Shown: positions 43,755-55,075, counted from the first letter of the stretch. The stretch: DNA of 64,000 nt from Liolophura sinensis (GCF_032854445.1 NC_088304.1:248001-312000), one strand, 5' to 3'. Notes: generated from the sequence alone by a model not told the origin. Made by a program: numbers and translations.

Positions 43755-44084
43755 TGGTGTGTCCGATTTTTATTCAAAGATAATAAATTTATTGATTGTT
43801 GTTTGCGGAGACACTCATCTCAGATTTTGTGCGTTTTTTAAGGTTCCAGCTACACCCCGGAGAGTCCGTTTTAACAGAAAAGGATGAATTTTAGAGGCCG
43901 GCCTTTGTCCACTCTTTGTTGAGAGAACAATAAAAAGTGCGATCCTTTAAATTTATCAAACAGGTCCGAGAAAACTTCCTCTTTTTGTCGGTACTTGAAG
44001 TCGCCCTAGAGGAGTACCTGATAGCTACATTAGAGACATTTTGGGAAATATTTAAAGATGACATGATATATATATATATAGTCA

Positions 44085-44617
44085 AAATTTACCCCATGTG
44101 TTCCCCACCCACCACGGAGTGCCAACAAGGGCGATGCCTGAACCTACGGTGACCCAGCCAGAAACAAGGACTCCACATGAGGTATACTGAAATAGATGGC
44201 CTAAATATGCAAACCCCACCACGAGGTCCTCTTTCACCAAGGGAATACGGTCACCCATTAGACATGTACTACTCGATTGACCCATGAGCCACCGCCTCAA
44301 AACGTAGTCCCTCAAACGAAATTTCAGAAATAACATTTATTCCCTAAAGAATGGTATTATGGAGTAATTTTGGTACCACACACAGGCAAGACGTGACCAA
44401 GCCGATTGATCGGACCGTGCCCATCCAGTCCCTCTCTAAATAAGGGCCAAAGTAGCGTGTTGGGCGTGAGGATCTCGGAAGACCAACACATCCTCAGCCG
44501 TCCTCGGAGATTACGAGTCGCAGCCCACGGCAAACAGGTCGCCTGCCGGCTGCCTCTCACACAAACGAGAAGATGTGAACCTATTATATTCACCGGGCTC
44601 ACACAGAAGAGTTCTAG
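44085..44617. repeat. Repeat X, copy 3 (diverged)
   Basis: Matches 3393-3927 with many substitutions: CCCCATGTGTTCCCCACCCA, CAACAAGGGCGATGCCTGAA, TGACCCATGAGCCACCGCCT, GAGGATCTCGGAAGACCAAC and GAGAAGATGTGAACCTATTA. A TA tract just before it (44066-44082) resembles the T/A-rich stretch before copy 1. It is followed at 44625-44690 by TTTCTTACGACAAGC, GAGGTCCTATTC and CCCCACGG, a string resembling 3' ends of repeats I associate with molluscs. Confidence 0.58.
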
Positions 44618-44696
44618 GTGAGTTGTTTCTTACGACAAGCTTGCCTCGAGAGCTGAGGTCCTATTCGTATCACCCCGAAGACCCCACGGCTTGGGG

Positions 44697-45312
44697 CGGG
44701 ACTTTTTGACCCGGAGTTATGGGTTTTATGGTAAACAGATTAAAATTGTTGTTGAAAGTAAACTCATGGGTATAATAGACTCTAGATGCTATAAAGGTCG
44801 TGCCTAGGAACAAGTAGGGTGCTAGCCTATCTGTTTTACTCAATCTATATCGTTCTCTGGTGAGGTCTAAATTGGACTATGGGTCCATCAAATACGGTTC
44901 TGCTAGGAAGTCGTACCTAAAAATGTTGGATTCCTTCCACGACCAACCGACGTATAAAAGTGAGTCTTCAATATGCTGCAAAGTTTAAAGCTCAATCAAC
45001 AAACCCTGCCTACGACTGTGTTTTTAATCCATTATATGTAGATTAATAAAGGTCCCAATAAGACCCCTCGATTAGGTCGTCGTATACGCGACCATATTGT
45101 GAAAGCTGACATCAAGCTAGAGGATATAACTTCAGTGTCTTTTCCGGAGTCTCCTACCTGGCTTCTTCCACAACCTAATCCCACGAACTACTATATGATC
45201 TACATAAGCATAAAAAATCAGATGCAAATCCTCTTATAATTCAGCAAGGCTTTGCTAAAATTTAGACTAATTATATGGATTATAAATTTATATTTACTGA
45301 TGGGTCAAACGA
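44697..45312 (+). pseudogene. LINE-A fragment (thumb to start of RNase H)
   Basis: GACCCGGAGTTATGGG starts a decayed thumb region; then VLLNLYRSLVRSKLDYGSI-like sequence, the linker with CAACAAACCCTGCCTACGAC, and the YTDGSN opening of RNase H at about 45292. A SINE-2 tail follows. Confidence 0.7.
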
Positions 45313-45324
45313 GTGTCGTGTTTT

Positions 45325-45425
45325 CATCTTGTGCTCGCCATATATTGCGAGAACAATATGCATGCAATATATATATTGAAATATTGCCAATGTGGCTTTA
45401 AGCCATAATCATTCATTTATTAATT
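45325..45425 (+). mobile_element. SINE-2 tail fragment between LINE-A pieces
   Basis: TCTTGTGCTCGCCATATATT, then TGAAATATTGCCAATGTGGC, TTTAAGCCATAATCATTC and ATTTATTAATT. An ATATGCATGCAATATATATA duplication splits the motif. Confidence 0.6.
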
Positions 45426-45429
45426 TGTT

Positions 45430-46010
45430 TCCGGAATCCCCCCCCTCCCCTGGTTTCTTTAACAACCTACTCCGATATTTGATCTACGCAAATACAATAA
45501 TTCAAATAGAAATCCTGTTACAATTCAGCAAGATTTTTCTACGATTCAGGCTAACTTTGCGGGTTATAAATTTATATATACTGATGGGTCAAAGGATGAG
45601 GACAGAGTTGTGGCTGCGACTGTCTTAGAACAGTAAGTCTCCTCTCTTCGTCTTCCATCCTCTTCTTTTATCTTCCTTGCCGAGACCATAACTGTATTCC
45701 TGACCTGATCATATGTTTCTTCTGGGCACGATCGCTCTACGCGGCGACTCACTTTCCTGCCTTTTGGTAAGACAGAATAATAAATTTAAAAAGCCACTGA
45801 TACTTGAAATTTTGGCCTTACATAGAAAACTACTTAAAAGAAGTAAAGATATTATATTCTGTTGATAACAAGCTATATTGGTATCCATAGACGCAGGAGC
45901 TGTCCATAAGAAATTTGTACCAATTTGTATAGTCACGGTATGATTTGTTTTAGAGCATCGCTGGCGATTACTTGGCCTAGAAAATGGTACTTTAGCTGAC
46001 AAAATAAAAG
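45430..46010 (+). pseudogene. LINE-A fragment (linker and RNase H, internally deleted)
   Basis: From TTTCCGGAATCCCCCCC (linker), with YTDGSKDEDRVVAAT-like RNase H start near 45575, to the DIIFC region near 45850, then a jump to sequence near the 3' end (GCATCGCTGGCGAT at about 45955). Confidence 0.68.
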
Positions 46011-46049
46011 CTCTAGGTTATTTAGAAGCCGAGATACTGAAAAAAACTT

Positions 46050-46430
46050 TTTTCATGGCAGCCATTTGTTGAACTCCGTGATGACGGCCGTATCGGACTT
46101 GAGGCAAATGGAAACGTTGTTTTTCTGATTGCTTATACTATCAGGTTCCCAAAACGTATAGTTTTGACACTCTCCACAAAAATCCAACGAAAGATAAAAT
46201 CCAGATATAGTGATTCTGACTATATATGGAACTACAAGAATCTCTGTACCGGTAGGTCTATGTTTGCACATGTATGTTTTTTGATTTTCTCAACCCCCTT
46301 CACGTAATCAACTTCACACTTTCCAGTTGTATTGTTGCGTACGCAAATTAGTGGCGTGTTGAGTATTTCAAAAATGTGTACTATGGTTGGCTTGCCCGTT
46401 ACTTGGAATAGTAGGAAGTATTGCACTAGC
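46050..46430 (-). other. Possible exon or gene relic of an extracellular protein, unidentified
   Basis: On the minus strand two open stretches, 46426-46232 and 46271-46053, can be joined by a single frame change near 46250. They encode about 120 residues with several cysteines (LICVRNN, CANI, FCGECQ, SICLK) and three N-glycosylation sequons (NNTT, QNYT, NNVS), which would suit a secreted or surface protein. No family is recognised, there are no clear splice sites, and it could be chance or a decayed gene. Confidence 0.22.
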
Positions 46431-46661
46431 TCTGAAAGTTATCTGTAGCACTGCTTGACCCCTAGGTTTACTGCCCAACAGTTTATCTTCCTATCGGCGT
46501 AAATGCCAACAAACTTCTTATACAAACTTTTCCATGGTCTGTTGAAGAAGTTATATGTTAAAGTGTGGAATGAGCTGTTAATTACGTTTGTTATATGTGA
46601 TGAACATTTAGATATAATCCTGAAAATATGGGAAGAAAAGCTTGACAGGCTGTACAAGTAT

Positions 46662-46704
46662 TTTAGGTGTTCTTGAGTACGGCGTAAAACATCAAATAAA
46701 TAAG
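46662..46704 (+). mobile_element. SINE-1 tail fragment
   Basis: TTAGGTGTTCTTGAGTACGG followed by CGTAAAACATCAAATAAAT. The minisatellite begins 7-10 bp after it. Confidence 0.7.
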
Positions 46705-46710
46705 TCTTTG

Positions 46711-47560
46711 TACTGTGGAGATACAACTATGCAATGTAAGGACCAAAACTTGTATTACGACATGTGTCCTTGCCACATTTGCACTGTCGAGATGCAACTA
46801 TGCAATGTAAGGACCAAAAATTGTATTGTATTACGACATGTGCCCTTGCCACATTTGCACTGTCGAGATGCAACTATGCAATGTAAGGACCAAAACTTGT
46901 ATTACGACATGTGTCCTTGCCACATTTGGACTGTCGAGATACAACTATGCAATGTAAGGACCAAAACTTGTATTGTATTACGACATGTGTCCTTGCCACA
47001 TTTACATTGTCGAGATGCAACTATACAATGTAAGGACCAAAACTTGTATTACGACTTGTGTCCTTGCCACATTTGTACTGTCGAGATGCAACTATACTAT
47101 GTAAGGACCAAAACTTGTATTGTATTACGACATGTGTCCTTGCCACATTTGCACTGTCGAGATGCAACTATACAATGTAACGACGAAAACTTGTATTGTA
47201 TTACGACATGTGTCCTTGCCACATTTGCACTGTCGAGATGCAACTATACAATGTAACGACCAAAACTTGTATTGTATTACGACATGTGTCCTTGCCACAT
47301 TTGCACTGTCGAGATGCAACTATACAATGTAACGACCAAAACTTGTATTACGACATGTGTCCTTGCCACATTTGTACTGTCGAGATGCAACTATGCAATG
47401 TAAGGACCAAAACTTGTATTGTATTACATGTGTCCTTGCCACATTTGTACTGTCGAGATGCAACTATGCAATGTAAGGACCAAAACTTGTATTACGACAT
47501 GTGTCCTTGCCACATTTGTTATGTTGAGCTGGAGCTATACAGTGTAAGGATCAAAACATA
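46711..47560. repeat. Minisatellite, 71- or 76-bp unit, about 11 copies
   Basis: Each unit carries CAACTATGCAATGTAAGGAC, CAAAACTTGTATT, ACGACATGTGTCCTTGCC and ACATTTGCACTGTCGAGATG. Longer units have an extra GTATT before ACGACATG. Open frames across it on both strands are by-products of the periodicity. The last unit is decayed (TTATGTTGAGCTGGAGC). Confidence 0.92.
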
Positions 47561-47569
47561 TTACTACAT

Positions 47570-47940
47570 GCAGCAGTTTTACAAAGAATGAAGATTTTTA
47601 TATTCACACTAACTAAACAAATAAAAATGGTAAAGGCTTAGTTGCAAAAAAAAATTCGGGAAAGTATATTACAGTACAATCTTACACTATGCCATAATAT
47701 GGCGTTCTGGTGCAATGTAATCTGTTTAAAGTCATGTCATAATGAGTTGAAGGCGGGTCCTCCATTACAAACAGAATAACTGTTATGCCCTTTTGTTGGT
47801 GGAGAAGACCAATGAATTGTCATAAAAGACAATTGATCTTTACTTACAAGAAAAAATAAAAGTAGAAGAAAAGCAATAGACACATTTCACAGCCTTGGTA
47901 TATAGTTTTAAAATATGAACTTGCGAAAAAATCAAGAAAC
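47570..47940. other. No recognisable gene
   Basis: AT-rich; nothing identifiable. Confidence 0.4.
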
Positions 47941-47944
47941 CACC

Positions 47945-48150
47945 ATAATATAGACGAGTATAACATGGAGATTAGAGCAGAGACGACAGTGTGATAGTTA
48001 GCAAACGGTCACCTGTAAGTCTCCGTAACCCAGACAGAAAGAATCAGGGAAAGAACGCAAAGATGACCATTTAAATTTATTGGACGGCGATAGTCTAGAA
48101 TTTCTCAAAATGCTCTGATGTCACCACATTTCACGAATGTGTCTAACCCT
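47945..48150 (-). repeat. R270 dispersed repeat, copy 3
   Basis: Minus-strand landmarks: AAATGTGGTGACATCAGAGC, ATTTTGAGAAATTCTAGA, TGACCGTTTGCTAACTATCA and CACTGTCGTCTCTGCTC. The middle differs from other copies. Confidence 0.62.
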
Positions 48151-49535
48151 GCACTCTAAGCATTGGTACAGGTCTTTTACAGAGTGATCCATTGTATATA
48201 CGTCGTGTTTTTGTTTAATATCGATTGCTAGCAAAGAGCCCCATTCGGACTGTACCCGATTTTAAACCTGCAGTACAACGATTCAATGCCCAGCTTAGAC
48301 CATTTTAACCCCTTTTGTCAGAGAGTTGTTGTTATTCACCCCAGATCAGATTTTACGAGTATTGGAGAATACTTCGTAATAAGGGATAACATATACAGAG
48401 CACGTTCATCCACAGACGTTACATTTACCTTTTCTATTACTCCTGGATAATGGGTGTCGACGGGTTGTTAGGTCGAAGACCGCTGTTACATGTAGGCTGG
48501 AGGCATCGATCATTGTCAAAGAAAATGTAAGATATTCTCAATGCCTGACAGCTGTCACAATACAGGAACTTGCGCCGGAACCTATTTACCTAGGCAGATA
48601 GGATTCATGTGAAGACGTCTGATCGTCTGTTTGATTGATTTCTAAAACGCACGTTGAAAGATTTGAGATTTATCCTTGCAGTTGGTGGTGGACGTTAAAT
48701 ATGAAAAGAAAAAGCGGTAAAAATGTGAAACTTTTGATTAGATAACTACTGCTAGCATTGTTGCATAAACGCCTGGGTATCGGTCTGGCTGCTAACTGAT
48801 CACGTGATATTTCTACCATGATGCTGACTCCCCCTTGAGCAAGCCGGCAATATGAACGCGTAATTATTTGAAGGACTGTACAGGCCAGTTCGACATGTTT
48901 TATTAGCGACGGAGACCCATTATGAAGGCAATTATAACATATACTCATGTAAAATGGCATTACTGTTACAATAGGGTGGACATACTGTCGTAGAATGAAG
49001 GTCAGAACGCCGGCTACCGTAATACCCGCGAGGTTTGGTCGAAAACGCCCGCTAAGGCATTGTTGTGGGTTAGTCGATATAAAAGGGTCAATCAAAGCCA
49101 AAAGTGAGGAAGACATTCTCAAGGTACGTGTTCAGATATTGCTTCATGATTGCCCCCTTTTGTTCATCCGCTTTGCCCTATCCCCTTTTTGCCTTAGTTG
49201 TGTAGAAGCTTTTCTATACCGTATCTTATTGAGTGTAATCTGATCGGTGAATTTATTTTACAATTCACATAAGAGTTATGCTTGTCATGATTAAAACGTA
49301 ACATACAACACTCATTAATTGTTTTTTTGTTTTCACTTTTAAAATTGTCGAACGCTTTAAAACGTACGTTTCTGTCTTGATTCGTGTTTGAAATAAAGTC
49401 AAGTGAAGAATATTTTACTTTAGTATGACGGTGTTGGCTTATTTTCACCATTTTAAATATAAGAGACGGAAGAATCGGTTCTGATTATAAACAGAGTTTG
49501 AGAGTAAAACCAGTGAGAATATGTTTGTCTGTCCA
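48150..49535. other. No recognised gene; one 150-codon open frame
   Basis: The longest open stretch is 48670-49122 on the minus strand (150 codons). Its translation has no motif I recognise and its composition does not stand out. The rest holds only short frames. Confidence 0.35.
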
Positions 49536-49541
49536 TTGAGA

Positions 49542-52500
49542 CAGGGTTCGTACGCCTCAGAGGATTCAGAAGTCCAGGACTTTTCCAGGCTCCAAATTCA
49601 CGTTTTCCTGGCCTGTTGGAGCTTTTTCGTACTACATAAAAATTTACTTCAGCAATGTGTCCATGCTTAATGTTAAGGCTGCATGAATATGGATGTCTTA
49701 CAAAGCAGGTGTAAGCTACGCCAGACGCAACATATGTCTTCAGTGTGGCAGCCATGACAGTTACATCTGAGTGTAGGCTTACACCCTCTTTGTAAGACGG
49801 GCCCTGGCATTTTAGAATATACCTTCCTGTAAGCGGTATGACCCAAGTCGTGTATGTGATATATTCGGAAGAAAGGCAACTTGGGTCACGCACTCTTACG
49901 ACGGGCATTTCAAAAATGTCAGATATTTTATTTGTATTCAGGCTTGCATGTGCAAAATTAAATGCTGTATATTGGTGGAGGGCCTTTGTCCAAGTAAGGC
50001 ATCATTATACAGGCCATACACATGTAAAAGTATTTTTGCAAACTTCACGCGTCTGTCGGTTACAGGAACTGCAGAAACAGGCTGGCTGGGTTAGGTGCGC
50101 TATTGGCTTTTTTACGCATTACCTCATGAGATTTGTGAGCCACGTGGTCTGTCTGGCCGAGAAAAGCCAGTAGTGCGCCTTAGAGCAGCAAGGTCAGTGT
50201 AAAGGTATGGCTTTGGGAAGAACAAGTACTGAGTGAGAGTGACTGTGAGAACCATCATTACAGTTTTCAAAATGTATGATGCTGTATTACATTGTACATG
50301 CAATTTGTAGAGAAATTACCACACTCAACTGACTAATACTTGATGCCCAACTCAAAACATTTACACATTATAATTTATAACAAAAATAGACAAGTTTCTG
50401 GGAGGGAAAACTTAATTAATGAAAGAAAAGAATCAACAACACATTAAACACACCAGTGAGGGCGAATTTGAATGATATACATGTCAGCTTTTTTCTTACT
50501 GCCAAGACTCTGACCCCAAATTTGTCTAAAACTGGTTGCTGTTTTTCTTTCAGAGTTATTCTTTTTATCTAGGAGATATTGCCTTCGCGGGAATGGTGGA
50601 ACAGTATTAAAACATACGTATGTTTTGAACTGCACACACATGTACTACTGGCATCGCACTTACTTGGGCAGGACTCTGGTTATAACTCGGGTTAATAAAC
50701 AGATGGGTATATTGTTGTCTGACAGTAATCAACCAGTCTATGTTACGTCACTATTTATTTGTCTAATTGCAGAGCATTGTAGATATTTTGGAATTTCAAT
50801 CGTTCACTTTAGCAGCTTCAAGTTTTTTTCTTTATTTATCTTTAATTCCACGTATATATAAGCAAACCTCAAGACAACATACATAAGACCTGAGCAATCC
50901 AGCTGTGACAGTTTGGCTTCCGTTTTCACATCTGTGCAGCTTGAGCCTTTGAAGAGTTTCGAGACCCTCCAGTTCTTCATATTGCAACAATGTTAAAAAA
51001 TTTTCTTTAAAATTATTTAGGTATGCTAGAGACAGCTCAATCAGGCTGTTTGGAGTCTGCCAAGATCTAGAGGATCACATGGGGGTTTCATCACCCGGAT
51101 GATACGCAGAAACACATACCGATGTAAATGCAGGGGGCTCTGCAGGGGGTTATTATATTTCCGCTTGGAGGGGAAAACTGTTGTTTCGTTAAATATAAAT
51201 AAATCTCATGCGGGAGATGTGAAGTCAGGACGCAAGCAAATTTCAGTAGTTTCATTTTTACACAAAATATTAGGTTGTCAGGTCAGGCGATCTACACCGC
51301 AAAGTTTGGTTGCCAGACACAAAAATATTGAGGGTCTGACGTTTACTGCGTTAGTTATCAGAACAAATGACCAGATACATGTACTATTATTTGCTATCAT
51401 CACATGGCAACACATACATATCAAAGTCGTCTAAAGGGGTCAATGATTACCATTATTTGCTATCATCACATGGCAACACATACATATCAAAGTCGTCTAA
51501 AGGGGTCAATGATTACCATTATTTGCTATCATCACATGGCAACACATACATATCAAAGTCGTCTAAAGGGGTCAATGATTACCATTATTTGCTATCATCA
51601 CATGGCAACACATACATATCAAAGTCGTCTAAAGAGGTCAATGATTACCATTATTTGCTATCATCACATGGCAACACATACATATCAAAGTCGTCTAAAG
51701 GGGTCAATGATTACCATTATTTGCTATCATCACATGGCAACACATACATATCAAAGTCGTCTAAAGAGGTCAATGATTACCATTATTTGCTATCATCACA
51801 TGGCAACACATACATATCAAAGTCGTCTAAAGAGGTCAATGATTGGACACAAAGGCGACATTTTGACAACTCAAAGCACCAGGAGTTGTTAGGAAAGCGG
51901 AAGCCTGCCACATTGTTGTCGAACTATATACGCAATTCCTGGGCAGAAGTTGATACAAAGTTTACCAAAGCCATATTTGTACCTTTCACCCGTATGAAAA
52001 TGCAAATCTTGATACAAAATCGTGTGCAAGAACATTTTCAGGCATTTTTTTGTAAGTTATGAAAACTGTTTGGGTCTGGAGGAAAAGAGACGGTTGGCCG
52101 GGTTACCAGGAACACATTTTTTGTATTTGAAACACAATCAATCTAAAATACCACAAACACACTGGAGTATCAGCGTCATGTCAGAACTTCATTTACGCGT
52201 CCGCGTAACACAACACAAAGTTAAGCCTATCGGCACAAGTTACAGCAACAGAACATGTGAATCTTGTTCACATAAGAAAAATTGTCAGTAATAAACACAA
52301 CTGACATATAATGATTGAAAAGCAAATGTATAAATTTAAATGTTATCAGTACAATATGAGAGATACGCTCATAGTGTTGGGGAGTGCGGGGAGACCTCCC
52401 AGTGGGCAGATGACACGAGCCTCGGTGCATGATGAGTAAACCACGAGAACACAGCCTGTCAAAGCCGGCCACACAGCTGCAGGGGTCTCACTGAGACTGA

Positions 52501-52748
52501 ACCACCATCGCTCCCAGACCGTTCAAGGCTGTGGCTTCAAGATCGCCATGCTCCACATGGATGGCCGCCGCCGGCCCAACTCGTGCAAAAAGGTTTGTCC
52601 ACAGTTGGTAAAGGAGTTCTGAATGATTTTCCAGGCCTTTCCAGGCCCAAGGTCGAAAAATACCGATTTTCCAGGACTTTCAAGCCCTGGAAAAGCCATT
52701 TACAATTTCCAGGCTTTTCCTGGTTTTCCAGGCCGTGTACGAACCCTG
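49542..52748. mobile_element. 3.2-kb TIR element, non-autonomous DNA transposon candidate
   Basis: Begins CAGGGTTCGTACGCC and ends in the reverse of CAGGGTTCGTACACGGCC, giving 12 bp of perfect TIR. Both ends are followed inward by several TTTTCCAGG/CCTGGAAAA repeats (49580-49620 and 52625-52735), which look like subterminal binding sites. The hexamer TTGAGA flanks it exactly (49536-49541 and 52749-52754), like a target duplication. The CAGGG start suggests hAT, but hAT makes 8-bp duplications (the 8-mers here match 6 of 8), so the superfamily is open. No transposase is recognisable inside; a 66-bp array lies at 51384-51843. Confidence 0.75.
51384..51843. repeat. Minisatellite, 66-bp unit, 7 copies
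   Basis: Seven units with CATGGCAACACATACATATC, AAAGTCGTCTAAAG and GTCAATGATTACCATTATTT, differing at one G/A (G,G,G,A,G,A,A). As 66 is a multiple of three and there are no stops, two plus-strand frames stay open. One runs 51367-52062 (231 codons) with a 22-residue repeat containing YHYLLSSHGNTYISKSSKG. This does not by itself indicate a gene. Confidence 0.94.
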
Positions 52749-52754
52749 TTGAGA

Positions 52755-53095
52755 GTAAATCAGTCCCTACTAATGCACCCGCTGACCCAGGATGACATCG
52801 GAGTTGGGTTCTTGATCGACTCTTTCAGTGGTCTGTCTTGCAAATAACTCTCCGCAATGTAACCATTGGCAATGCAACAGGAGAAGGCCCTACATGTACA
52901 GAAAGTCTATCATGTGTTTACAGCACAAGATAGGTGCAACACGTATATGTTTCTTATTTATGCATGCATTGTTGTTTCTAAGTGATCGGGAAGTTATTCT
53001 AACCACTTAAATAGGCTAACCCACAAGCATGCTTTAGTGGGCGAGTTTGTCTAGGATACTCCATCAAACGTCTTCATTCTAAGTTTCTCATATTT
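52755..53095. other. No recognisable gene
   Basis: Nothing identifiable. Confidence 0.4.
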
Positions 53096-53119
53096 TGCAA
53101 TGAGTATAACACTCGTTCG

Positions 53120-53795
53120 CAGGTATGGACAGAGCGTTCAGAATCTCTGTCCATCTGCATTGTGATCAACCACATAGACGGCGCTTAACAACACAGATGG
53201 CGCTGGTTGTCGAGTGTAAACGTCTGTCTTGTAGACACCTTTTATACAGACCAGCATGTCATATGGACCATCATAGATGGCGCCTCGGGTAGGATAAGAT
53301 GCTTACATATTAACGGGAAACGTAATCGTCCGTTACTTTGAAATCACAATCTGTTCGGTCAATGTCTGTAACACTCGTCATTTTCGAACTGTGTCTATTA
53401 CCGCTTAACCTGGGACTAGGGGCCGTAAAGGCAGCAATGCTTATTACATCTGCATGATGCATTTATGAACAGTAGAAATCAAAGCGCGACTGAGATACCT
53501 TGTTTAATTGTTATTTGACCTGGAACTCATTCATGGACTACGAATTTGAACTTCGATATGAAATTCATGCCTGGAATATCCACTGTCTCCCCGACATCAT
53601 TGAAAATTGATGACCGCTTCTCTCTTGTGTTACCGGCTTTATTTCCTATTTGTATAATTTCTTACATATCTTTGTCTTTGGGAGCTAGTGTTGAACGTTG
53701 TTTTGGACATGGATCTTGGAATTATCGTCCTGGAACGCCTTTGACGGACTACGAATGGTATACGAATGTCGGACATGACGCTTATATATATTAAT
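53120..53795 (+). repeat. Q400 dispersed repeat, copy 3
   Basis: GCGTTCAGAATCTCTG near 53130 matches the start of copy 2. From 53380, TCTATTACCGCTTAACCTGG, GAAATCAAAGCGCGACTGAG, CATTGAAAATTGATGACCGC, GAACGTTGTTTTGGACATGG and GGTATACGAATGTC match copies 1 and 2. Insertions make it longer. Confidence 0.58.
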
Positions 53796-53799
53796 GTTC

Positions 53800-54570
53800 A
53801 GTAGTAACAGTTTATAGGTAAATGCTTGACATTAGAGAAAGTGCGTTTTGGGAGTTAATATTTCTGATATCCCAAGTAATGAGGAACCGATTTGGGTGTT
53901 AATACCTTATACGCTGCTTGATTAATCAAGCATTTAGTGTGCATGTATACTATGTGAATTGAAGGATATTTCAATGTTTTAGGAAATTCTGAAAACTTAA
54001 ACTATTACGCTGACTTTTAGGCTAAAATGTGATGTTTAATGTTTAAATATAAATGAAATTAATTTTAGTTTTAAATGTTTACTAGATATTGGATGACGCT
54101 AAAACATTTTTGTGTGGTTTAATTTTGTCTCAGTTTCATTTTGATGTTTATTATTTTACAGTGGTCTAAATCTGAGTTTTGTATTACTGTTTCAGAACTA
54201 ACTCATTCAGTCAATCTTTGTACAGTACAAGAGTTAAAAGAAATCTCCTGTCGTTTGAATCGTTTTCAACTGGATTCGCATCAAGCGTCATGTCAGTATT
54301 AAGCCCAACTAGGCCGTTGGGACAATAGCTCATTCTCTGCAGATATGCTTGGTATATACTGACAAACAAGTTTATGTCAAAGTAGTTGACGAAAACATCC
54401 TTGACTGGTTGTTATAGAGGCCAGATAACGTCTTCATATATTTGTGTCTGAAAAAACAGAACCCTTTTACTTCCGAGAGAGTAACAGCTGAACGTCTTTA
54501 ATTATTATATATTCCTCCATAAACCAGGGTTCTGATGGTGAACTAGGCATCTCCAAGGCCTGGTCCTTTT
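53800..54570. other. No recognisable gene
   Basis: AT-rich; nothing identifiable. Confidence 0.4.
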
Positions 54571-54574
54571 GCAT

Positions 54575-54865
54575 TGTTTTAATGTGACTTTATGCTAAAT
54601 GTGATGACAACACAGAATTTTGAATACTGCTAGACCAATGATGTCTAATATATTGCAGTTATCATCACTGCATATTTTTTATTTAATTCTGCTTAAGCCA
54701 TGTTGTTTGCTACTTTTTAAGCATTTACATGAAAAATTAGAATAAAATATTACCTGTGACAAGAGACCGTATTTCACAGGTTAAATGTGACCATTTGCCA
54801 GCTCTCACACTGTCGTCGCTGGTCTGGTTTTACTCTGTGCTGAACGTCTTTAATTATATGGAAGT
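54575..54865 (+). repeat. R270 dispersed repeat, copy 4
   Basis: GCTAAATGTGATGACAACAC, TTTTGAATACTGCTAGACCA, TGATGTCTAATATATTG, GACAAGAGACCGTATTTCAC, AGGTTAAATGTGACCATTTG, CCAGCTCTCACACTGTCGTC, GGTCTGGTTTTACTCTGTGC, CTTTAATTATA. Confidence 0.72.
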
Positions 54866-54929
54866 CTATTCTTGAGAATTCAGAGAATTTAGCCAAAGGC
54901 CTCCAAATGCCAACTTCTGAAGAGGCATT

Positions 54930-55075
54930 TGTTGACTAGTGTTTTGGGATTGCTCAAGGTTATAAACCTTTGCGTCGAAACTGACATTCGTATACAAGAT
55001 GTCAACCCAAATGGAGGTTGCAGATAAATAACTGCAAGACCAATTCCCAAAATGACTTCTAACACAAACCACCAA
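54930..55075 (-). repeat. Q400 fragment, inverted
   Basis: Minus-strand GTGGTTTGTGTTAGAAGTCA, TTTTGGGAATTGGTC, TTGACATCTTGTATACGAAT and GTCAGTTTCGACGCAAAG align with the Q400 3' part at 18320-18385 and 53690-53785. Confidence 0.5.

Larger units (their letters stand above)
40430..43790 (-). mobile_element. LINE-A copy, minus strand, nearly complete but lacking RNase H
   Basis: Contains ORF1 (43754-43293 and the tail near 42900-42770), endonuclease C-half (42736-42480), linker (42490-41990), RT (41990-40800) and thumb/linker to about 40430. The 3' third (RNase H, C-terminal domain and UTR) is absent, and LINE-B begins about 170 bp further on. Loss of the 3' end is unusual for target-primed LINEs, which usually lose the 5' end, so a later rearrangement is implied. 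Confidence 0.78.

Noticed and set aside
46711-47560. CRISPR-like array (repeats with regular spacing)
   Set aside because: The whole unit is conserved with no unique spacers, and the context is eukaryotic.
46642-47591. Protein-coding genes of 130-200 codons
   Set aside because: The open frames are the 71/76-bp minisatellite read through in different phases and on both strands.
48670-49122. 150-codon minus-strand open frame as a gene
   Set aside because: No domain, signal or composition feature supports it; such lengths occur by chance in 64 kb.
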